A stretch of 64,000 nt of DNA from Candidatus Sysuiplasma jiujiangense (GCA_019721075.1 JAHEAD010000001.1:186001-250000); one strand, 5' to 3'. Shown: positions 9,260-19,227, counted from the first letter of the stretch. Notes: a model not told the origin generated them from the letters alone. Numbers and translations are program-made.

Positions 9260-9919
9260 CTAGGCGTTTCCTTCTTCGGTTGACGTTTGCGTTGTTGCCG
9301 GCGGCTCTCTGCGTGTGGCCTGCATTATCATCCTCTTTTTCCTGGATATGCGGATAAATTGTGAAATTATACCGATGACAACAACTGCAAAAGAAATTTC
9401 CGTTGCATACTGTCCGAATCTTATATCCACCAGCCCATAATCCACAAGTAAACCGCCGGCAATCGAGGTAAAGACAGCTACCAGGTCTTTGAAATAGATT
9501 ATACAGATTATGAAAACCACTATTGCAACAATCAATGCAACGGCAAAGGGAAAAGTGGCTCCCTGAGAACGGCTGCTGAACACTCCTCCCGAAACACCGA
9601 AAAGATAGAGCACAAAAATCATAGTGAAATATGCGATCAGCAGAGAGATGCCGGCTTCAGCTATGTAGTAGAAAAGTATGGCGCCTATGAGTGCGCCTAT
9701 AAATCCTACAAGGAGACCGCCTAAAAGGCCAGCGATCAGTGTACCAAACGAGAGACCTATGACACCGCCAAGAACCGCTCCGATAAGGGTAGTAAGCGGC
9801 CTCCAGAGCTCTTCTCCAACAAAGGCGAGAATAAGGCCTATTATTATGGCGATGAAACCCACATAAGGATAGACTGAGTGAGGTATAGAGGGAACAACGG
9901 AATATAGCTGATTCAGCAT
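9260..9919 (-). CDS. Polytopic membrane protein (DUF4203-like)
   Basis: A 219-residue protein with six to seven hydrophobic spans separated by very short loops and glycine-rich segments (GAVLGGVIGLSFGTLIAGLL), resembling DUF4203/TM7SF3-type archaeal membrane proteins. A short polar C-terminal tail is rich in Thr, Glu and Arg. On the minus strand a TATA-like TTAAATAAAG lies near 9951-9961. It seems to be a single-gene unit. Function is unknown. Confidence 0.65.
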   Translation of the reverse strand: MLNQLYSVVPSIPHSVYPYVGFIAIIIGLILAFVGEELWRPLTTLIGAVLGGVIGLSFGTLIAGLLGGLLVGFIGALIGAILFYYIAEAGISLLIAYFTMIFVLYLFGVSGGVFSSRSQGATFPFAVALIVAIVVFIICIIYFKDLVAVFTSIAGGLLVDYGLVDIRFGQYATEISFAVVVIGIISQFIRISRKKRMIMQATRREPPATTQTSTEEGNA

Positions 9920-10056
9920 AAATGCAGATCACATCACAATGGTATAACTACTTTATTTAACAGAAATCAAACATGCTGACAACCACCTGGCATCATTTCA
10001 GCAAAAAAATGGAAAGGGGTCTTTGGACCCGGTTTAATTTATGAATGTTAAACAAT

Positions 10057-10215
10057 TTATTTCCCAATTCTGAATACCTTTGTACCGCAGTTAGGACATG
10101 TGCCCTTTGTTGCAGGCTTCCCATTCTTTAGCTTTGTCTTAACCGGGTTCTTGACTTCAACCGACTTCTTGCACTTTACACAATATGCTTTGACTTTATC
10201 AGGCGTGGATTCCAC
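10057..10215 (-). CDS. Small zinc-ribbon protein (DUF5679-like)
   Basis: 52 residues ending in KNGKPATKGTCPNCGTKVFRIGK-like sequence, with CVKC and CPNC as the metal-binding pairs. This matches the short DUF5679 archaeal family. GTG at 10215 was chosen because the TATA-like TTTTTATAATA (about 10237-10248) lies 27 bases upstream, a leaderless distance. A longer frame to 10263 would place the TATA box inside the gene. The family is very small and of unknown role, though a nucleic-acid association is often supposed. Confidence 0.75.
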   Translation of the reverse strand: MESTPDKVKAYCVKCKKSVEVKNPVKTKLKNGKPATKGTCPNCGTKVFRIGK

Positions 10216-10406
10216 CTTTTGCGTCCATTCACAAGGTATTATAAAAAAGCATCGTGAAAACAAGCATTATTTGCTCTCAATTTTACCTCAAAGCCAGCTA
10301 AAAATAAGCGATGCAGGGGGCATGAAGCATCCTTCGCTATGAAAGAATCGTTAATAAATTATTAATATAAAGGTTATCAACCTAGTCCGCACTACCAGGT
10401 ACAGTC

Positions 10407-11414
10407 ATGCAGAAACCGCTGATAAGTGTAATAATAACAGCTTACGGGAGAAAGATGTTTTTGAAGGATGCGCTTATCTCCGTTGCGTCACAGGATATTG
10501 ACAGAGACAAATTCGAGATATTTGTTGTCAAGAATTTCAATGATACTGAAATAGATGAGCTTTGCCTTAAGACTGGAGCTGAAATGATAAACAGCGAAGA
10601 GAGCAACGTAACACTCTTCAGATATGCCGCCATTGACAGATGCCGAGGAGAGATACTCTGTTTTCTCGATGATGATGACAGATGGGAGAAAAGAAAACTC
10701 GAACATGTTCTGGAGGTGTTCAGGAAGTATCGCCGACTTGGCTTCTATAGAAATTCAATAAAATTCATTAACCATGACGGCAGGGTGATAGAGAATCCTT
10801 ATCGATACAGACCTGTCCAGTTTAATGAGCACGGTCACACTTTATATGTAGATGGCAGCAGGATGGAACGCTTCGCTTCACACGCGGTAAACAGGCGTTA
10901 CGATTTCAACTGCAGTTCAATTTCTATCAGAAAGGAGATACTTCTTAGATACAGAAACTTTGCACCCGGTATCATATCCTCATTCGATAGTTTCATGTTC
11001 TATTGCACAGCAATCAGCGGCTACTCTTTCCTTGCAGATGATAGCGAGTTGACACATTACAGGATTAATGGGGGAAGCATATCATTCTCCCCTACACTGA
11101 GCTTCTCCGGAAGACAGACGGTCACGTACAGAACGCTACTCGCAATGGCCGACTTCTACGGCAAGAGGAATCTTATCAAGATGCTCGAAAGACAGCTGGC
11201 TTTTTTTATGCTCATTAACACAATACATAAGCAGGAAGCGCAAAAGCGTGAAGTGCTAAGACTCACGGTCGAGTTTACGAGGCATATGCACATATACAAA
11301 ATCGCTGAAAATTTCGTGACTGCGGTCATCTCCACGATGTACATAATTCATCCAAGTTTAAGCAGATCTCTCTATGAAAAATTCACATCTGTTAAGATGC
11401 CTATCCTGCAATAA
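10407..11414 (+). CDS. Family 2 glycosyltransferase
   Basis: 335 residues with the GT2 N-terminus PLISVIITAYGR, the nucleotide-binding acidic residues, and the metal-binding DDDDRW motif (about residues 91-96). A later SSFDSFMFYC region corresponds to the acceptor-side acidic motif. There is no clear membrane span, so it is probably a soluble or peripheral enzyme. ATG 10407 follows an AT-rich promoter (about 10357-10370). It stands alone and converges with the following minus-strand gene. Sugar and acceptor are unknown. Confidence 0.85.
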   Translation: MQKPLISVIITAYGRKMFLKDALISVASQDIDRDKFEIFVVKNFNDTEIDELCLKTGAEMINSEESNVTLFRYAAIDRCRGEILCFLDDDDRWEKRKLEHVLEVFRKYRRLGFYRNSIKFINHDGRVIENPYRYRPVQFNEHGHTLYVDGSRMERFASHAVNRRYDFNCSSISIRKEILLRYRNFAPGIISSFDSFMFYCTAISGYSFLADDSELTHYRINGGSISFSPTLSFSGRQTVTYRTLLAMADFYGKRNLIKMLERQLAFFMLINTIHKQEAQKREVLRLTVEFTRHMHIYKIAENFVTAVISTMYIIHPSLSRSLYEKFTSVKMPILQ

Positions 11415-11570
11415 CATCTGCCCTGACATTTTCAATACATCCGTGCGGAGTTGAGAAAGCTCAGGACATATATGCGATGTGCACTATCAGAGTTGCTGAA
11501 GACTTCGAATGAGATGGTAGGAAAGCTTGGGTTCTAGCAGCAGATTATGCAAAATGGACCGAATCGGAGT

Positions 11571-13160
11571 TTAATTTTTCTTGCTGGTAGATCGTGCTAA
11601 AATGGAGTACAGATAATGGAAGCCGTCCGCCGGTCTATTGGGCAAACGTACTTTTTCAAGATAGTCCATGCTTATTTTTCCCAAACCATCCACAATGTAA
11701 GCCTGTGCATCCGCAGCCTGGAAGCAATCCGTAGATATTACAGGGATGCCCAGAAGAGGACCGAATCGCATTGAACCCGAAGATTGTATTATATTGACCT
11801 GAGCAAATAGAAAATGCGAGCAGGAACTCAGCTTGCTTATCAGCTCTTCTTGGGTGAAATAACCTGTTTCAATGTCTACGCCCGGGGAAAAACATTTTTT
11901 CGATATTCTCCTTGCATGCTTGGATGTTCTCTTTCTGTACTTCTCATTAGTATCAGAAATGCTCAAAAGTATTTTTGCATGCACCCCAAGCCTGCTGGAG
12001 AGTTTGCATATCTTTTCGACACGTTTGTACGGAGCGGCAAATCCAAATGTTCCAATGCATATGCTCCTCGCATTCCCAATTGTTCGTTCAGGAGGCATTT
12101 CCGAATTTTCCGAATAGTTTATGTGCGGCATCAAGTAATATTTTGTGAACCGGTACTGGGCAGCAGGCAACCTGTTAAAGACACAGGATAGTCTGCGCAG
12201 CGCTATCCTTAAGAATGTAATTGCGTGCCTGAAAGGATCGTTCTTGAATATGTAGAATATTGTTATGACCCTCTCAAAAATGCTGCCTCGATAAAGGTCC
12301 ATGGTTTCAACATTCTGTCTTAGTAGCAGGATTTTTCCTTCCAGGTTTCTTGCAAGGCGCGAATCGACAGGAATCGAATGACATTCTACAACAATATTCG
12401 ATGCAGACGGCAGGTCTATTACCATGTTTCTCTCATATTCTAGTACTGTCGGAATAGAGAGATTCACGTTTTCAAATGACTTGTAAAGATTTACTTTCAC
12501 ATTCCTGCTCTGAAATCGCTTTGACAACACCGCAACATATTCCCCGAGGCCATCCTTCTTACCCAGGAAAGGACAGACTATATTGACTTCAGTCAGTGGC
12601 GCCTTGTTGCTGTCCTCCTTTATTATCTTCTTGACTAACAGAATTGACGAGTCCATAATGTAGGCGTTTTCCGCTCCAAATTCATCAGATAGCCACGAAT
12701 AATTCACCAGAAGATCCTGGACAGGCTGGTGTGTTCCTGAAGGGGTTTCCAGCTTCTTCACTGCATTCTGCAGCAAAAGCGCAATAAATCCGCCTGTGTC
12801 AGTGAGTCTGACCATTTCGTCTAAAATGTCGCGGATGGGAATTTTCGCACACTCATTATTGATAATCCTGATTACAAATGAGTACATTCCGTCCGGAAGA
12901 TGTGTCATCACAGAAGTCGAAAACCAGCATTTTATCTGAGTACTGAAATCCTGACTCAGTATTGCGCTGTCGTCCGATACTGCAGTTAAGTTGTTGAATC
13001 CGGCGTTTTTGAAGGAAGTAAGAATTTTGTTTCCGTTTAGACCTGTAAGCCAAACAAGTAAAAACTGATCTGACTTAAGTCCTGTTTCCAGACATATCTC
13101 TTCGAGAGACTTTTTGTGTATTTCCATTGCCACTACCGTCTTCTTTCCTCTTTGCGCCAA
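11571..13160 (-). CDS. Two-domain protein: methyltransferase-like N-terminus plus glycosyltransferase-like C-terminus
   Basis: 529 residues. The first 170 or so look like a degraded Rossmann methyltransferase: VWLTGLNGNKILTSFKNAGF in place of the usual ExGxGxG loop, and GGFIALLLQN near the end. The remainder resembles GT4/GT-B glycosyltransferases: an N-domain start at VNIVCPFLGKKDGLGEY, and a C-domain with IGTFGFAAPYKRVEKI followed by an SSGSMRFGPLLGIPVI-type donor loop. The TTG at 13160 has AGGA eight bases upstream; an ATG at 13127 is an alternative start. The neighbours do not form an operon with it. Probably surface glycan synthesis (inference). Confidence 0.55.
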   Translation of the reverse strand: MAQRGKKTVVAMEIHKKSLEEICLETGLKSDQFLLVWLTGLNGNKILTSFKNAGFNNLTAVSDDSAILSQDFSTQIKCWFSTSVMTHLPDGMYSFVIRIINNECAKIPIRDILDEMVRLTDTGGFIALLLQNAVKKLETPSGTHQPVQDLLVNYSWLSDEFGAENAYIMDSSILLVKKIIKEDSNKAPLTEVNIVCPFLGKKDGLGEYVAVLSKRFQSRNVKVNLYKSFENVNLSIPTVLEYERNMVIDLPSASNIVVECHSIPVDSRLARNLEGKILLLRQNVETMDLYRGSIFERVITIFYIFKNDPFRHAITFLRIALRRLSCVFNRLPAAQYRFTKYYLMPHINYSENSEMPPERTIGNARSICIGTFGFAAPYKRVEKICKLSSRLGVHAKILLSISDTNEKYRKRTSKHARRISKKCFSPGVDIETGYFTQEELISKLSSCSHFLFAQVNIIQSSGSMRFGPLLGIPVISTDCFQAADAQAYIVDGLGKISMDYLEKVRLPNRPADGFHYLYSILARSTSKKN

Positions 13161-13384
13161 TGTGCTTCCTGATTGAGCTTAAGTCTCCTTCCGTGCTTAT
13201 TGAATACACTGTTAGAAACAGATAATTACGTGTGCATTAAAAAGTATCCGTCTCGACGCCATTTCTGAAACCCTTGCATTAAATTGCTGAAGCTATAGAC
13301 ATAAACATGATTCAGATCTGACAGTTTCGTTTATCTAAAACCAGATTATATATGTATATCGCGCAACTGACGAAGGATCGAAAA

Positions 13385-14710
13385 ATGACCATAAATGAAA
13401 GACAAGAATTGCTCGATTGGCTATACGGTCTGGAAAATTTTGGCATCAAACTTGGTCTGGAAAATATGAAACGACTCCTTGATGGCCTTGGAAATCCGCA
13501 GAACAATTACCGGACCATACATGTTGCAGGCACAAATGGTAAAGGTTCAGTATGTGCAATAACCGCCTCGGTGCTTTCCTGTGAGGGTTATGTCACCGGC
13601 CTTTACACATCTCCTCACTTTGTTGATTTCGAAGAGAGAATCAAGATCGATGGCAAGTGCATAAGAGAAGAGGAATTGCTTCGATACGCAGGGGAGGTGA
13701 GGGAAATTTCTGAAAAGATATTCGGGAACGACCGAAGACAGATAACATTTTTCGAGATAACGACGGCAATTGCATTTCTCTATTTTTCGGAAAAGAGAGT
13801 GGATTATGCCGTCATTGAGGTTGGGCTCGGAGGTAGACTCGATGCAACGAATGTCATAGTCCCCGAAATATCGGCGATTACACACATCGCGCTGGAGCAT
13901 ACAGAATATCTTGGAGGGACGCTCAGAGAGATTGCCAGAGAGAAAGCAGGCATAATTAAGAGAAATGTTCCGGTTTTGACGGCGGAGACTCTTAATGAGC
14001 CTATTGAGGAATTCGTTAAGATATCAAATGACAGAGAAACAATTCTTGAAAAAGCCTACGAAATTGTTGACATAATAACGAAGGAGAACACATTCGGATA
14101 CCTCGAATTCAGCTCCTACGGAATATCTGCCCATGAAAACCTGAAGTGCCGGCTCTGGGGAGAATATCAGATACCAAACGTAACGCTGGCAATTGCGATC
14201 ATTGAAAAAATGCAGCGTATGGGTACATATGTATCAGACCGTGCTGTAATGAATGGAATTGAATCAGTGTTCTGGCCCGGAAGATTGCAAATAGCCAAAA
14301 ATAGCAGGGGGGGAGTATACATATTTGATTCTGCACACAATCCGGATGCAGCACGCGCCCTGTCCAAGTCTGTTTCAGACGTCACTCGGGAAAAATTTCT
14401 CTGTGTTATAGGGGTGCTCTCCGATAAGAATCTTGACGGCATTATTGAATCCATTGCCCAAATATCGGATGACTTCATTTGTGCGGAGCCAGTTACATCC
14501 AGAGCAAGAAGTGTAGACGACATAATTAAAGCAGTTGTGAGGGCAGGAAAGAAAGCAGTGAAAGCCAATAGTGTTCCCAACGCAATGAATATTGCGGATG
14601 AGGCTGCAGGTGGGAGAAAGGTTCTTGTTACTGGCTCATTGAGAACGGTAGGTGAAGCGATGAAATGGTGGTTTGATAGTTTTGGTGAGAGATTATGGAG
14701 AAATGACTGA
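13385..14710 (+). CDS. folC: Folylpolyglutamate synthase / dihydrofolate synthase (Mur ligase family)
   Basis: ATP-dependent addition of glutamate to (pterin) folates. It has the P-loop VAGTNGKGSVCA, the YTSPHFVDFEERI block, EVGLGGRLDATN, and the Mur-ligase C-terminal domain start FDSAHNPDA. ATG 13385 starts at the typical TINERQELLDWLY; a TATA-like TTATATATG at 13345-13353 lies upstream, and an ATG at 13352 overlaps that box. It overlaps nth by eight bases. In archaea of this group the ligase may act on tetrahydrofolate-type or other pterin cofactors. Confidence 0.9.
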   Translation: MTINERQELLDWLYGLENFGIKLGLENMKRLLDGLGNPQNNYRTIHVAGTNGKGSVCAITASVLSCEGYVTGLYTSPHFVDFEERIKIDGKCIREEELLRYAGEVREISEKIFGNDRRQITFFEITTAIAFLYFSEKRVDYAVIEVGLGGRLDATNVIVPEISAITHIALEHTEYLGGTLREIAREKAGIIKRNVPVLTAETLNEPIEEFVKISNDRETILEKAYEIVDIITKENTFGYLEFSSYGISAHENLKCRLWGEYQIPNVTLAIAIIEKMQRMGTYVSDRAVMNGIESVFWPGRLQIAKNSRGGVYIFDSAHNPDAARALSKSVSDVTREKFLCVIGVLSDKNLDGIIESIAQISDDFICAEPVTSRARSVDDIIKAVVRAGKKAVKANSVPNAMNIADEAAGGRKVLVTGSLRTVGEAMKWWFDSFGERLWRND

Positions 14711-15362
14711 TTTTGCGATCATGTTCGAAAGCCTCGAACGGTATTACGCCCAGCCTGGTCTGACAACAGCTCTAGAAAATATATCAAAAAATGAGAATGC
14801 CTTCCATGTTCTCATATCCACTGTTATTTCCCAGAGGAACAGAGACGAAATTACAGAGAAAATATCCAGGAGGCTATTCAAAAAATACCCTACTATCAGC
14901 CTTCTGGCCAAAGCATCACCCGGCGACATTGCAAAATGCATTCGCCAGTCCAACTTCTATAGAACGAAGTCTAGAGCGATAAGCGAAATATCAAAAAGAA
15001 TAGAATTGGATTATAATTGTAACGTACCGGAGAATATCGAAGAACTGATGGAACTGCCTCTCGTTGGACGGAAGACGGCAAACTGCGTACTGGTTTATGC
15101 CTTCAGGAAGAGCGCGATTCCGGTAGATACTCACGTACACCGGATATCAAATAGAATTGGAATTGTTGAAAGTAGGGATCCGAAGGAAACGGAAGAGCAA
15201 CTCAGGCAGAAGATACCTGAAATATACTGGATGAGACTGAACAATATCTTTGTGATCCATGGCAAAAAAATATGCAAGCCACTTCATCCACTGTGCTACA
15301 AATGCCCCATTTCCACGCATTGCGGGTATCCAAAGAAGAGCGTTCGGGATAGGAAGAAATAG
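14703..15362 (+). CDS. nth: Endonuclease III-type DNA glycosylase/AP lyase
   Basis: Base-excision repair enzyme for oxidised pyrimidines. It contains the helix-hairpin-helix LPLVGRKTANCVL with the catalytic lysine, the catalytic aspartate in VDTHVHR, and a C-terminal [4Fe-4S] cysteine cluster (CKPLHPLCYKCPISTHC). ATG 14703 is preceded by GGAGA and overlaps the end of folC, so the pair is co-translated. 219 residues is normal for the family. The downstream tRNA-Gly begins 77 bases later. Confidence 0.93.
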   Translation: MTDFAIMFESLERYYAQPGLTTALENISKNENAFHVLISTVISQRNRDEITEKISRRLFKKYPTISLLAKASPGDIAKCIRQSNFYRTKSRAISEISKRIELDYNCNVPENIEELMELPLVGRKTANCVLVYAFRKSAIPVDTHVHRISNRIGIVESRDPKETEEQLRQKIPEIYWMRLNNIFVIHGKKICKPLHPLCYKCPISTHCGYPKKSVRDRKK

Positions 15363-15439
15363 ACCCGGGCACGTATAAAAAGCCGGAACTTTCAGTAACA
15401 TACTTTAAGAACCTCTGATATCATAACGCGGTTTCCGAA

Positions 15440-15513
15440 GCGAGGTTAGTCTAGTCTGGTTAGGACATTAGCTTGCCAAGCTAGTAAGGCGGGTTCAAAT
15501 CCCGCACCCCGCA
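15440..15513 (+). tRNA. tRNA-Gly (anticodon GCC)
   Basis: A complete cloverleaf of 74 bases can be drawn. The acceptor is GCGAGGT/ACCCCGC with discriminator A; the D arm is GTCT/GGAC; the anticodon stem is TTAGC/GCTAG with loop TTGCCAA (anticodon GCC); the variable loop has 4 bases; the T arm is GCGGG/CCCGC with loop TTCAAAT. The acceptor contains one A-C mismatch at the fourth pair. CCA is not encoded. The 3' half doubles as the end of a decayed integrase gene on the other strand, so this gene is an integration site. Confidence 0.93.
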
Positions 15514-15840
15514 TCTGCAGAAATCCCTGATTTCCCATCGTTCATTTTTTTCATCTTTCCAAAAGTGATTTTCCAATACGCTGATTGAACGTTCCACCGT
15601 TTCTACCATCCAAGGATGTGTGTAATGCTGTGTACTCCGGATATCCTCGCGACCGGCTGCAATTTGGACCTCCCGCATTTAAACGCCGCGCCTTATTACG
15701 TATGTCGCATAGAGAAACGTCTCAGGGCATGCGGTTGCATATTGGGGTTTCTGGCTCTGATGCCTTCCTCCTTGATAACCTTCCTGATAATTTCCCTCAC
15801 ACTCAATGTCAAAAGGGTCGCTGAGCTCCTGAAGAGAGTT
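15481..15840 (-). pseudogene. Decayed tyrosine recombinase (integrase) ending inside tRNA-Gly
   Basis: Reading the minus strand from about 15815 gives SVREIIRKVIKEEGI, then QPHALRR (the HxLRx catalytic box, about 15713-15735). After a frameshift come ATYVIRRGV, an in-frame TAA (15679-15681), and VQIAAGREDIRSTQHYTH with the nucleophilic tyrosine. The last residues RCGVRDLNPPY are encoded by the complement of the tRNA-Gly T arm and acceptor. This is the usual attL-type layout for tRNA-integrating archaeal elements. At least one frameshift and one nonsense codon make it inactive. The N-terminal domain was not recognised in 15841-16006. Confidence 0.8.
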
Positions 15841-16006
15841 GAGGAGTGACGCCTAACAACAGTCGAATCCCTCGTAGGATTACCAAGAATGTTCTCGCTT
15901 CTCTACAAGGAAAAACTAACGTCGTGAATCAAATTCCCGATGCACTAAAAAACGGTCCGACAATTATAACAAACCTCAGTAGTGATAAGGTTGTTTGAGC
16001 ATTTGC

Positions 16007-17118
16007 TCAATTGCTGATATGTTGCAGACGTTCTTCACTGTTGTTGGTGAAGTGTTCCCTGACAAATCGCCTTACTGAGCCAACCAGTTTCCTGTTCAAA
16101 CCGAAGTAATGGTTGTTGAGCAGTTTTGCCCTCTCATAGTTCCACCACTGTTCCTGCGAGTTGATATCAGGCGAGTATCTCGGGAGTGGCTTGAGCACAA
16201 CCCGTTGATGGTCTGCAATCCATTTCTACAGCACCTTCGACCTATGCACGGTCGGATTGTCAAGGTAAATCCTCAGGCCTCTTTCCTCTGTGCATGACAA
16301 GCAGCTTTTCAGGGAACCTTATCAGAGACTTCGGCTTTGCCTCCGCGGTGTTCATACTGAACACCATCCCCCTGAGCGGGTTGACTGTACCGAAGCCGTT
16401 TATGCGTTTCTCGTACGTGCGCTGTGGTGTCCTCAATGTGAGCCTCTGACCGAGTGCCCAGCCGTAGCCGCCGCTGTGCGAACGGTCTATCGGCATTTCG
16501 TCCTCGAAGAGGACGACAAGGTCATCCGACTTTGCATCAATGTCCCTGATGAACCGCCTGGCGAACTCCTCCTTCTCCCTGACTGCATCGGCACTGTATG
16601 TTCGGCGTATTCAAGCGTTGCCCTGCCATAGTGGGTGCCCCTATCCCTCAGACAGCAACTGATAGACTCTTCAAATACAGTGATGCCATTTTTCTGGAAG
16701 TGGAGCCTGAGTTCGATGCACGTCCAAGTCAACGAGTTGATGCCATGCTTACCGGGGTCATTCTCGTCGAGCAGGTGCTTCATATCCTTCTTCTCCTTCT
16801 CACCGGGTACCGTAGGCATACCGCTCCTGTCCCCGTATTTGACACTCCTTTCCCCATTCCACCGCTGTGCGCATCTGTAAATGGCATCTTCGGCTACAGA
16901 GAACACTCTTGAAGCATCTTTCACTGAATAAATGATGCTGAGCATGTAAAGTGCACGGAGACGATCCCTTTCCCTTGGATCCTTGCACTCCTTGCAAGTT
17001 TGTTGAGAAAGAAAGAATCAGGCTCTGGAATTGTGCCCATACCTGTCGCGAGAGCTTGTGGCATTCCCGAGATTTGATGTTTCTCATAGAACTTCTGTGG
17101 AGAGCTATAATTGGGCAC
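16007..17118 (-). pseudogene. IS630-family transposase, broken into several frames
   Basis: The N- to C-terminal order is preserved on the minus strand but scattered over frames. An N-terminal helix-turn-helix part (about 16690-17118) is followed by LFEDE near 16495-16510 and HSGGYGWALGQR (16440-16480), which resembles the IS630 DDE core. Then come IYLDNPTVHRSKVL near 16230-16270 and the highly typical LPRYSPDINSQEQWWNYERAKLLNN (around 16110-16190). Internal stops and frameshifts separate the blocks, so it is inactive. Terminal inverted repeats could not be identified. It lies between the integrase wreck and an MFS gene. Confidence 0.8.
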
Positions 17119-17133
17119 ATGGCTGAAAATAAT

Positions 17134-18309
17134 TCAAGAGATGCCGGTTATTATTGAATTCCTCCTGAACTTAATCAAAAACAGAGATGCAGAGAATGCC
17201 ACTGGAACGGTCAGGAAAAGAAAGGAATAATTAAGGCCTATAAAAGAGGATAACAGGCCTACCGCAAAAGGTACTCCGGCAAATAGCAGGTTATTAAATG
17301 CCATGAAATAGGAATTTACTGCGCTTCTCTCCTCCCTGCTTGAACCGCGGGCTATAAGTATTGTTGATAAGGGAAATATAGAACCATGGGGAAAACCAAG
17401 CAACGCCATTAGGATTAGGAAAAGTACGAATGATGGAGAAAACACCATACCAGCCAGTCCGACTAAAGTTATAACGACTGAGCAGATGAATAACGGATAG
17501 AGGGATTTACGCGGAAGAATGGCAATGGTAAGCCGTGTTATGAAGGATATCGTGAAGAAAGGAATAAATGAAAGGTATGCGACGCTTCTTGAGACCGCGA
17601 ATTTATCTGAAGCGTAAATGACAAGAAATGTCGTAATTGCAGCAAAAGGTACACTGTATGTCGAATTCGCCAGAAGCGATGAGAGAAAACCAGTGTTCCT
17701 GAGAACAATTCTGCCATGTAACTCCGATTTGATCTCCGGGAACTGCACAGCATAAGAAAGAGTAAACGCAATAACTGCCAGAGCAATAAAGAAAAGAAAC
17801 ACGCTCCTATAATTAAAATATTTTAAGATCTGTATCTCTATGAAAGGACCAATTATCAAGCTTGCGCTGAGACTAGTAGTATAGATCGCAAGGAGACGTT
17901 CGGTTGACTTAAGGTCTCTGACCATGGAGGCTGAAGTAATCAGATTCGGCATTATTATACCGCTTGCCAGGCCCGCGATTATTACGATGGGCCAGATTGT
18001 AGCAGCATTCGAGTAATAGAAAAGAAGCAATGCCGCGACTATTGCGAGGTTTGACAGAATGAAAGCTCGCCTCCTAGTTTGCCCCTGTAGATGGGGATTC
18101 AAATATGATGTTGCAGCAAAGGTTGCCATGAAGGAAAGCGCAGCGAGTATGCCTACTCCATTATTGCTGAAACCGAGTGTACTTTTTGCAAGGGGTGGAA
18201 CGGTAGTTGTGATCATGTTGTTGGTTGCCCTCACCGCAATTGTCATCAATGACAATATAACGGCCAAATATGCGAACTCCGGAATTTTTCGATTAGGAAC
18301 CATATTCAT
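17134..18309 (-). CDS. Major facilitator superfamily transporter
   Basis: A 391-residue protein with about 12 hydrophobic spans and a central hydrophilic break near residues 185-200, the usual 6+6 MFS layout. RRRAFILSN after span 2 stands in the loop 2-3 position. ATG 18309 is preferred: GAGGTG lies 14 bases upstream and a TATA-like TTTAAAT near 18356-18362. An in-frame GTG at 18348 would be too close to that box. It sits between insertion-sequence wrecks and may be horizontally acquired. Substrate unknown. Confidence 0.8.
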   Translation of the reverse strand: MNMVPNRKIPEFAYLAVILSLMTIAVRATNNMITTTVPPLAKSTLGFSNNGVGILAALSFMATFAATSYLNPHLQGQTRRRAFILSNLAIVAALLLFYYSNAATIWPIVIIAGLASGIIMPNLITSASMVRDLKSTERLLAIYTTSLSASLIIGPFIEIQILKYFNYRSVFLFFIALAVIAFTLSYAVQFPEIKSELHGRIVLRNTGFLSSLLANSTYSVPFAAITTFLVIYASDKFAVSRSVAYLSFIPFFTISFITRLTIAILPRKSLYPLFICSVVITLVGLAGMVFSPSFVLFLILMALLGFPHGSIFPLSTILIARGSSREERSAVNSYFMAFNNLLFAGVPFAVGLLSSFIGLNYSFLFLTVPVAFSASLFLIKFRRNSIITGIS

Positions 18310-18439
18310 TGGATGAAGATTTACACCTCGGAAAAAGACGACTACCACTGTCTGATTTAAACATTTACATAACAGACTTGGATCAGTTGTTTGTGATATT
18401 CTTGCCCAAGCCGAAAGAGAATTATTAATTGGTGTCTAG

Positions 18440-19050
18440 TGCCGTGTTTCAATAACTGAGTTCTGTGTCCTGAATTTCCGGATAACGATTTTGCTCCTGC
18501 AGTACTCGATGGTCTCTTCCCCTTTCATTGAAGGGGGGTGTGGCGGGCAGCGCTCTGCACGTCTGTTGATTGTAGTCGCTCAATCGTCGTTTGTAATGTG
18601 CCGGTGAAGGCGGAAGTCGTTTATCGAATCACGCCACTATCATCCATTCTGGCATCGTGAGCTTACTCCACGTGTCGTCAATGCGGTTGAAGACCATTGC
18701 CTAAATGAACTTTGCACCTAGCGGCCTTCACTTAACATGCGGCAGGACATCGTAGACAGCTGAATCCATGCCAAGTCTCGTTCACTTCGAATGCGCCAGT
18801 GCTGCCGTGCCGTGGCTGTATGAGTGCAGTGTCGTTATGCCGGAGGTATCGAGTATTCATCTGCCGGCATCATGTGGCTCTGTCCTTAGAAGCAGATTCC
18901 ACTTCATTGACTCTTCTTCGCTCAGTCTTCCCTGCTCCTTTATGATCCTCGTCTTTACCCTTCTATCCACGCTGACGGATTCGACGAGAGAATAGTAGGT
19001 ATTCCTTTGGCGACACTCCTCTTCTGAAACACGTAAGATGCATGCTGATG
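18440..19050 (-). pseudogene. IS1634-like transposase remnant (multiple stops)
   Basis: Minus-strand reading begins with RQRNTYYSLVESVSVDRRVK (about 18960-19020), then GRLSEEESMKW. This matches the opening of IS1634/IS4-superfamily transposases (YYxLVES...GK...R..I...GRLSE). After several stops, GAKFI and AMVFNRIDDTWSKL (about 18655-18705) follow, resembling the conserved N-R-L-x-D-P-x-S-K-L block. The C-terminal DDE half was not found. The rest of 18310-19227 shows nothing else that is recognisable. Confidence 0.6.
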
Positions 19051-19227
19051 CATGTATACATGAGTTGCAATTACAACAAACAAAGATTGCCATACAAAAC
19101 AGAAATTTCACGAGGAAAAATAGTCATTTTGTCGAACTTCTGATATAAGAATTTGAAAATCTGGGGCTATTAATAAGATTAGTATCGTTCCTTTTATCAG
19201 CGGCATCTGAAAAGTGCGGAATTCAAT

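Noticed and set aside
16487-16945. Single 152-codon frame within the IS630 region as an intact gene
   Set aside because: Its ends read in other frames of the same transposase, so it is one piece of a broken gene rather than a separate protein.
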